In this document: positions 34,807 through 37,955 of the stretch, one piece after another
Position numbering within the stretch: position 1 is the first letter of the stretch
Layout: every line of letters begins with the position of its first letter
Source: Cellulomonas_A sp047229345
GTDB taxonomy: Bacteria; Actinomycetota; Actinomycetes; Actinomycetales; Cellulomonadaceae
Length of the DNA: 37,955 nucleotides
Reading direction: 5' to 3'
NCBI RefSeq assembly: GCF_047229345.1
Contig: NZ_JBFTER010000044.1
Coordinates: 1-37,955 of the forward strand
The notes under the pieces: model-generated
Databases searched by the model: none
What the model was told of the DNA's origin: nothing
What the model saw: the letters and a program-made list of their open reading frames with translations, nothing else
Made by a program: the position numbers and the translations under genes

Positions 34807-35223
34807 TCAGGAAGTCGCCTTGACGGTCTTCCCCGTCACGCTGTCGTACGTCCACGTCGTCGTGCTGGGCAGCTTCGCGTGCGTGCCGACGATCGTGTAG
34901 GACTTGTCCGAGTCCTTCGGCGTGACGGTGAGGGTCACGTCGGCGCTCGTGGTGAGGCCGGCACTGGTGCCGAGCGTCGCCGCGGTCATGCCGGTGTAGA
35001 GGCCGTTGTTGTCCGTGGCGTACGCCTCGGCCGCCGTGCTGGCGTTCTTGACGTCCGAGACGACGGCGGCGCCCCAGGCCTTCTCCCGCTGCTTGAGGAA
35101 CGCCGGGATGGCGATCGCGGCGAGGATCCCGATGATGATGACGACGACGAGGAGCTCGATGAGCGTGAAGCCCTTCTCGCCGCGCTCCCGCTTCTCCATC
35201 GTGGCGCGAATGCGAGCGTTCAT
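34807..35223 (-). CDS. pilA: Major type IV pilin
   Basis: A 138-residue type IVa pilin. The leader MNARIRATMEKRERGEKG ends at Gly18 before FTLIELLVVVIIIGILAAIAIPAFL, with Phe1 and Glu5 (Glu23) of the mature protein, the textbook PilD site. The following helix (KQREKAWGAAVVSDVKNASTAAEAYATDN) and short beta-rich head are typical. No cysteine pair is present in the head, so no disulfide-bonded D-loop. The ATG at 35221-35223 has GGAAGAGG 7 bases upstream. A sigma-28-like promoter precedes it, and a hairpin follows the stop. Confidence 0.96.
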   Translation of the reverse strand: MNARIRATMEKRERGEKGFTLIELLVVVIIIGILAAIAIPAFLKQREKAWGAAVVSDVKNASTAAEAYATDNNGLYTGMTAATLGTSAGLTTSADVTLTVTPKDSDKSYTIVGTHAKLPSTTTWTYDSVTGKTVKATS

Positions 35224-35299
35224 TGTGTGCCTCTTCCAGTGTCTGAGTTTCGGAGTGGAGCGCCCCGGCTGACCGGTGCGGTGTGGTGCTACACCAGGT

Positions 35300-35327
35300 T
35301 CATCGTCCAGGAGCGGCCGGGCCTTAA
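35300..35327 (-). promoter_or_regulatory. Sigma-28-like promoter of pilA
   Basis: On the minus strand TTAA (35324-35327), 16 bases, then GACGATGA (35300-35307), a 6 of 8 match to GCCGATAA. The start would be near 35292, giving a leader of about 68 bases. It is the weakest of the four similar sites, but spacing is identical. Confidence 0.45.
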
Positions 35328-35368
35328 TGGACCGTTCGGGGGAATCCCTGCTTCACCCGTCCGGCCGC
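35313..35368 (-). other. Long-range stem between pilC and pilA
   Basis: GCGGCCGG (35361-35368 on the minus strand) can pair perfectly with CCGGCCGC (35313-35320), closing a 40-base loop with smaller internal pairing. It starts 6 bases after the pilC stop and overlaps the candidate pilA -35. It could be a weak terminator of pilTC. I do not recognise a known riboswitch. Confidence 0.4.
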
Positions 35369-35374
35369 AAGGCG

Positions 35375-36598
35375 TTACTCGACGAGCGAGAAGATCGAGA
35401 AGATCGGCATGTAGAGCGCGACGATCATCCCGCCGACGATCACGCCGAGGATCGCGATCATGAGCGGCTCGATGAGTGCGGTCAGCTGCTCGGTGGTCGC
35501 GCTGACCTCTTCGTCGTAGAACTGCGAGATCTTCTTGAGCATGCCCTCGAGGGCACCGGAGTCCTCGCCGGTCGCGACCATCTGGACGACCATCGAGGGG
35601 AACACCGAGTGCTTCGACAAGGGGCCGGACAGCGACTGACCTTTACGCACGCTCTCCTGGACGTCCTTGACGGCCCGCTCGATCGCCCAGTTTCCGCTCG
35701 TCTCCCCCACGATGTCGAGCGCCTGCAGGATCGGCACCCCGGCTCCGAGCATCGTGCCGAAGTTCCGGGTGAAACGGGCGATGGCGACCTTCTGGAACAA
35801 CGCACCGAATACCGGCATCTTGAGCAGAGCCGGCTCGAACCTGGAACGGATCGACTCGTCGTTCTTGTGCTTCTTCCACCAGACCGCGAAGGCGATCGTG
35901 CAGACGGCGAGGAGCGGCGCCAGCCATTTCATCCAAGCCGAGAGGACGACGAGGATCTGGGTCGGCCACGGGAGCGCGCCGCCGAGGTCCGTGAACATCT
36001 GCTCGAAGATCGGCACGATGAACAGGAGCATCCCGATGACCGCGAGGATCGCCATGATGAACACCATCACGGGGTACGTCATGGCGGACTTGATCTGGGC
36101 GCGGAGCCGGACCTCGGCCTCGTAGTTGTCGGCGATCGACACCAGGGACTGCTCGAGGAAGCCACCGATCTCCCCGGCCCGGATCATGTTGATCATGAGC
36201 GGCGGGATCGAGTCCTTGTTCCGCGCGAGCGACTCCGAGAGCGACACGCCGGTCTCGACGTCGCTGCGGGTCTGTGCGAGCACCTTCGCGAGCGGCTTCG
36301 ACTCGGTCTGGTCCGCGAGGATCGTCAGCGTACGCAGCAGCGACAGGCCCGCGGAGATCATCGTCGCCATCTGCCGCGACATGACGGCGAGGTCCTTCAT
36401 CGTGATCCGGTCGCCGAAGCCGGGGATCGAGATCTCCCGCTGCATGCCGGTCGTGCTGACCTCGTCGATCGCGATGGGCGCGAGCCCCATCGTCCGCAGC
36501 CGGTTCGCGACGGCGACCTCGTCGTTCGCCTCGATCTTGCCCTTGACGACCTTGCCGTCCTGGCTCCGGACCGAGTACTGGTAGGTACGGGCGGCCAT
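35375..36598 (-). CDS. pilC: Type IV pilus platform protein PilC
   Basis: Inner-membrane GspF-family protein of 407 residues that sits on top of the PilB/PilT motors. It holds two T2SSF domains. The first is at about 75-200 (KDLAVMSRQMATMISAGLSLLRTLTILADQT), the second at about 275-400 (ARFTRNFGTMLGAGVPILQALDIVGETSGNW). Membrane helices lie at about 175-200, 220-240 and near 380-400 (MIAILGVIVGGMIVALYMPIF). The N-terminal part (TYQYSVRSQDGKVVKGKIEANDE) is typical. The ATG at 36596-36598 overlaps the pilT stop by one base (TGATG). The stop is TAA, rare here. Confidence 0.96.
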   Translation of the reverse strand: MAARTYQYSVRSQDGKVVKGKIEANDEVAVANRLRTMGLAPIAIDEVSTTGMQREISIPGFGDRITMKDLAVMSRQMATMISAGLSLLRTLTILADQTESKPLAKVLAQTRSDVETGVSLSESLARNKDSIPPLMINMIRAGEIGGFLEQSLVSIADNYEAEVRLRAQIKSAMTYPVMVFIMAILAVIGMLLFIVPIFEQMFTDLGGALPWPTQILVVLSAWMKWLAPLLAVCTIAFAVWWKKHKNDESIRSRFEPALLKMPVFGALFQKVAIARFTRNFGTMLGAGVPILQALDIVGETSGNWAIERAVKDVQESVRKGQSLSGPLSKHSVFPSMVVQMVATGEDSGALEGMLKKISQFYDEEVSATTEQLTALIEPLMIAILGVIVGGMIVALYMPIFSIFSLVE

Positions 36599-37955
36599 CA
36601 CATGCCTCCACTCATCGGTGCAGGCACGCCCTGCATGCCGTTCATCTGCAGCGCCGCCGCGCCCTGGTTCATCCGCGTCGTGCGACCGGTGAGCTTGTTG
36701 AAGTCCTCGACGTGGTGCGCCTTCTCGAGCCCCACCTCGTAGGAGATCTTCCCGGTCTTGACGAGCTCCGCGAGGTGCTGGTCGAGCGTGTGCATCCCGT
36801 GCTCGGCGCCGGCCTGCATCGCGGAGTACATCTGGTGGGTCTTTCCCTCGCGGATCAGGTTCCTGATCGCGGGGGTCGCGACCATGATCTCCGTGGCCAC
36901 GACCCGCCCCTTGCCGCTCGAGCGCTTGCACAGCGTCTGGCAGACGACGCCCTGGATGACCCCGGAGAGCTGCGTGCGCACCTGTGCCTGCTGACCCTCG
37001 GGGAAGACGTCGATGATGCGGTCGATCGTCTGCGCGGCGTCCTGGGTGTGCAGCGTGGCGAACACGAGGTGGCCGGTCTCCGCGGCGGTCAGCGCCACCG
37101 AGATCGTCTCGAGGTCACGCATCTCACCGACCAGGATGATGTCCGGGTCCTGGCGCAGCACGTGCTTGAGCGCGCGCGCGAACGAGTGCGTGTCGGCACC
37201 GACCTCACGCTGGTTGACGATCGAGCGCTTGTGCCGGTGCAGGAACTCGATCGGGTCCTCGACCGTCATGATGTGGTCGTCCCGCGTGCGGTTCGCGAGA
37301 TCGACGACCGCCGCGAGGGTCGTCGACTTGCCGGAGCCGGTCGGCCCCGTGACGAGGACCAGCCCGCGGGGCAACCCCGCGAACGAGCCCACGACGTTCG
37401 GCACGCCGAGCTTCTCGAGGGGCTTGATCTCGTACGGGATCACTCGGAAGGCCGCGCCGATCGACTCGCGCTGCTGGTACAGGTTCACGCGGAAACGCGC
37501 CTGACCTCGCACCGCGTACGCGAAGTCGAGCTCGAGCTCGGCCTCGAAGACCTCGCGCTGCTTCTGCGTGAGGATCGAGTACAGCGTCCGGCGCAGCGAC
37601 TCGGGCGCGAGGGTCTCGAAGCCCTCCATGGGGCGCAGCTTGCCGTCGAGCCGGATCATCGGGGGTGAGCCGGCCGTCAGGTGCAGGTCCGACGAGCCCG
37701 TCGCGACCATCTCGAGCAGCACGGAGTCGAGCCGGACGTCCTCGGCCTGCGCCTCCTGCGTCATCCGGACGCGCGAGGGAGCAGCCGAGCGTTGGCCCGG
37801 AGCCTGCGGCGGGCGTGCCCCGGCGGGTGCCGCGCTGGCACCACCGGGTGCAGAGCCGGCACCGGCGGGTGCGGACGCGGGACGAGCGGGCGGCGCCCCG
37901 TGACCGGCCGGCGGTCCCGCGGGCGGCGGCGCCGCGTACGGAGCCACCCCCGGCG
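36598..37955 (-). CDS. pilT: Type IV pilus retraction ATPase PilT (5' end outside window)
   Basis: Hexameric ATPase that powers pilus retraction. The visible 449 or more residues include the N-terminal PAS-like domain (SDLHLTAGSPPMIRLDGKLRPM), Walker A GPTGSGKSTT, the Asp box MTVEDPIEF, Walker B ILVGEMRDLETI, and the His box TGHLVFATLHTQDAAQTIDRIIDVFP. The PilT-specific AIRNLIREGKTHQMYSAMQ is also present. An N-terminal extension of at least 61 residues is Ala/Pro/Gly-rich and runs to the window edge without a stop. A GTG at 37945-37947 and an ATG at 37762-37764 are open starts, but neither has a Shine-Dalgarno, so the true start is undecided. It overlaps pilC by one base. Confidence 0.95.
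   Translation of the reverse strand, partial: PGVAPYAAPPPAGPPAGHGAPPARPASAPAGAGSAPGGASAAPAGARPPQAPGQRSAAPSRVRMTQEAQAEDVRLDSVLLEMVATGSSDLHLTAGSPPMIRLDGKLRPMEGFETLAPESLRRTLYSILTQKQREVFEAELELDFAYAVRGQARFRVNLYQQRESIGAAFRVIPYEIKPLEKLGVPNVVGSFAGLPRGLVLVTGPTGSGKSTTLAAVVDLANRTRDDHIMTVEDPIEFLHRHKRSIVNQREVGADTHSFARALKHVLRQDPDIILVGEMRDLETISVALTAAETGHLVFATLHTQDAAQTIDRIIDVFPEGQQAQVRTQLSGVIQGVVCQTLCKRSSGKGRVVATEIMVATPAIRNLIREGKTHQMYSAMQAGAEHGMHTLDQHLAELVKTGKISYEVGLEKAHHVEDFNKLTGRTTRMNQGAAALQMNGMQGVPAPMSGGM

Noticed and set aside
35224..35374. c-di-GMP (GEMM) riboswitch upstream of pilA
   Set aside because: I looked because such riboswitches precede pilin genes in other bacteria. The conserved GCAAAGC and GGCCUAA blocks and the GNRA tetraloop/receptor are not present.

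Overview
The window looks like a chromosome segment from a high-GC actinobacterium of the Micrococcales, most like Cellulomonas. I infer this from the extreme GC bias, frequent GTG starts, many four-base stop/start overlaps, an actinobacterial-type integration host factor, a helicase-degenerate PriA, and a gene order (aro, efp-nusB, pyr, carAB, mihF, gmk, rpoZ, coaBC, metK, priA, fmt) that matches the known actinobacterial order. No assignment was checked by search. All genes but one are on the minus strand, so the text below follows transcription from right to left.

Right end (about 37.9 to 27.3 kb): a type IVa pilus locus. It encodes PilT (cut by the window edge), PilC, the major pilin PilA, two larger prepilin-like proteins, a PilX-like protein, prepilin peptidase PilD, and the inner-membrane platform PilM-PilN-PilO. 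A strong hairpin closes it. Another hairpin between pilA and the minor prepilins could keep the major pilin in excess.

27.2 to 23.7 kb: shikimate operon aroC-aroK-aroB-aroQ. 23.65 to 21.1 kb: an accessory block of a polytopic membrane protein (GT-C/GT87-like), a SatD-family protein with a C-terminal helix-turn-helix, and a small DUF3307-like membrane protein. 20.9 to 19.9 kb: efp-nusB. The only plus-strand gene (17.36 to 19.59 kb) is a membrane-anchored GGDEF-EAL protein, convergent with nusB and divergent from pyrR.

17.2 to 8.2 kb: the complete pyrimidine operon pyrR-pyrB-pyrC-(PH-like membrane protein)-carA-carB-pyrF, apart from the pyrD and pyrE steps. A PyrR-binding loop sits in the leader against the ribosome-binding site. 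8.2 to 0 kb: mihF, gmk, rpoZ, coaBC, metK, priA, a HAD phosphatase, fmt, and possibly the first codons of rsmB.

The main new observation is a recurring sigma-28 (FliA/WhiG)-like promoter pattern, TNAN-N16-NNCGAT, with the same spacing upstream of pilA, pilM, the GT87-like membrane protein and the GGDEF-EAL gene. If real, one alternative sigma factor would tie pilus assembly, a surface-glycan-like function and c-di-GMP turnover together. A second theme is leaderless starts: -10-like TANNNT hexamers lie 6 or 7 bases before fmt, metK, aroK and the SatD-like gene. In the last case a perfect palindrome covers the -10.
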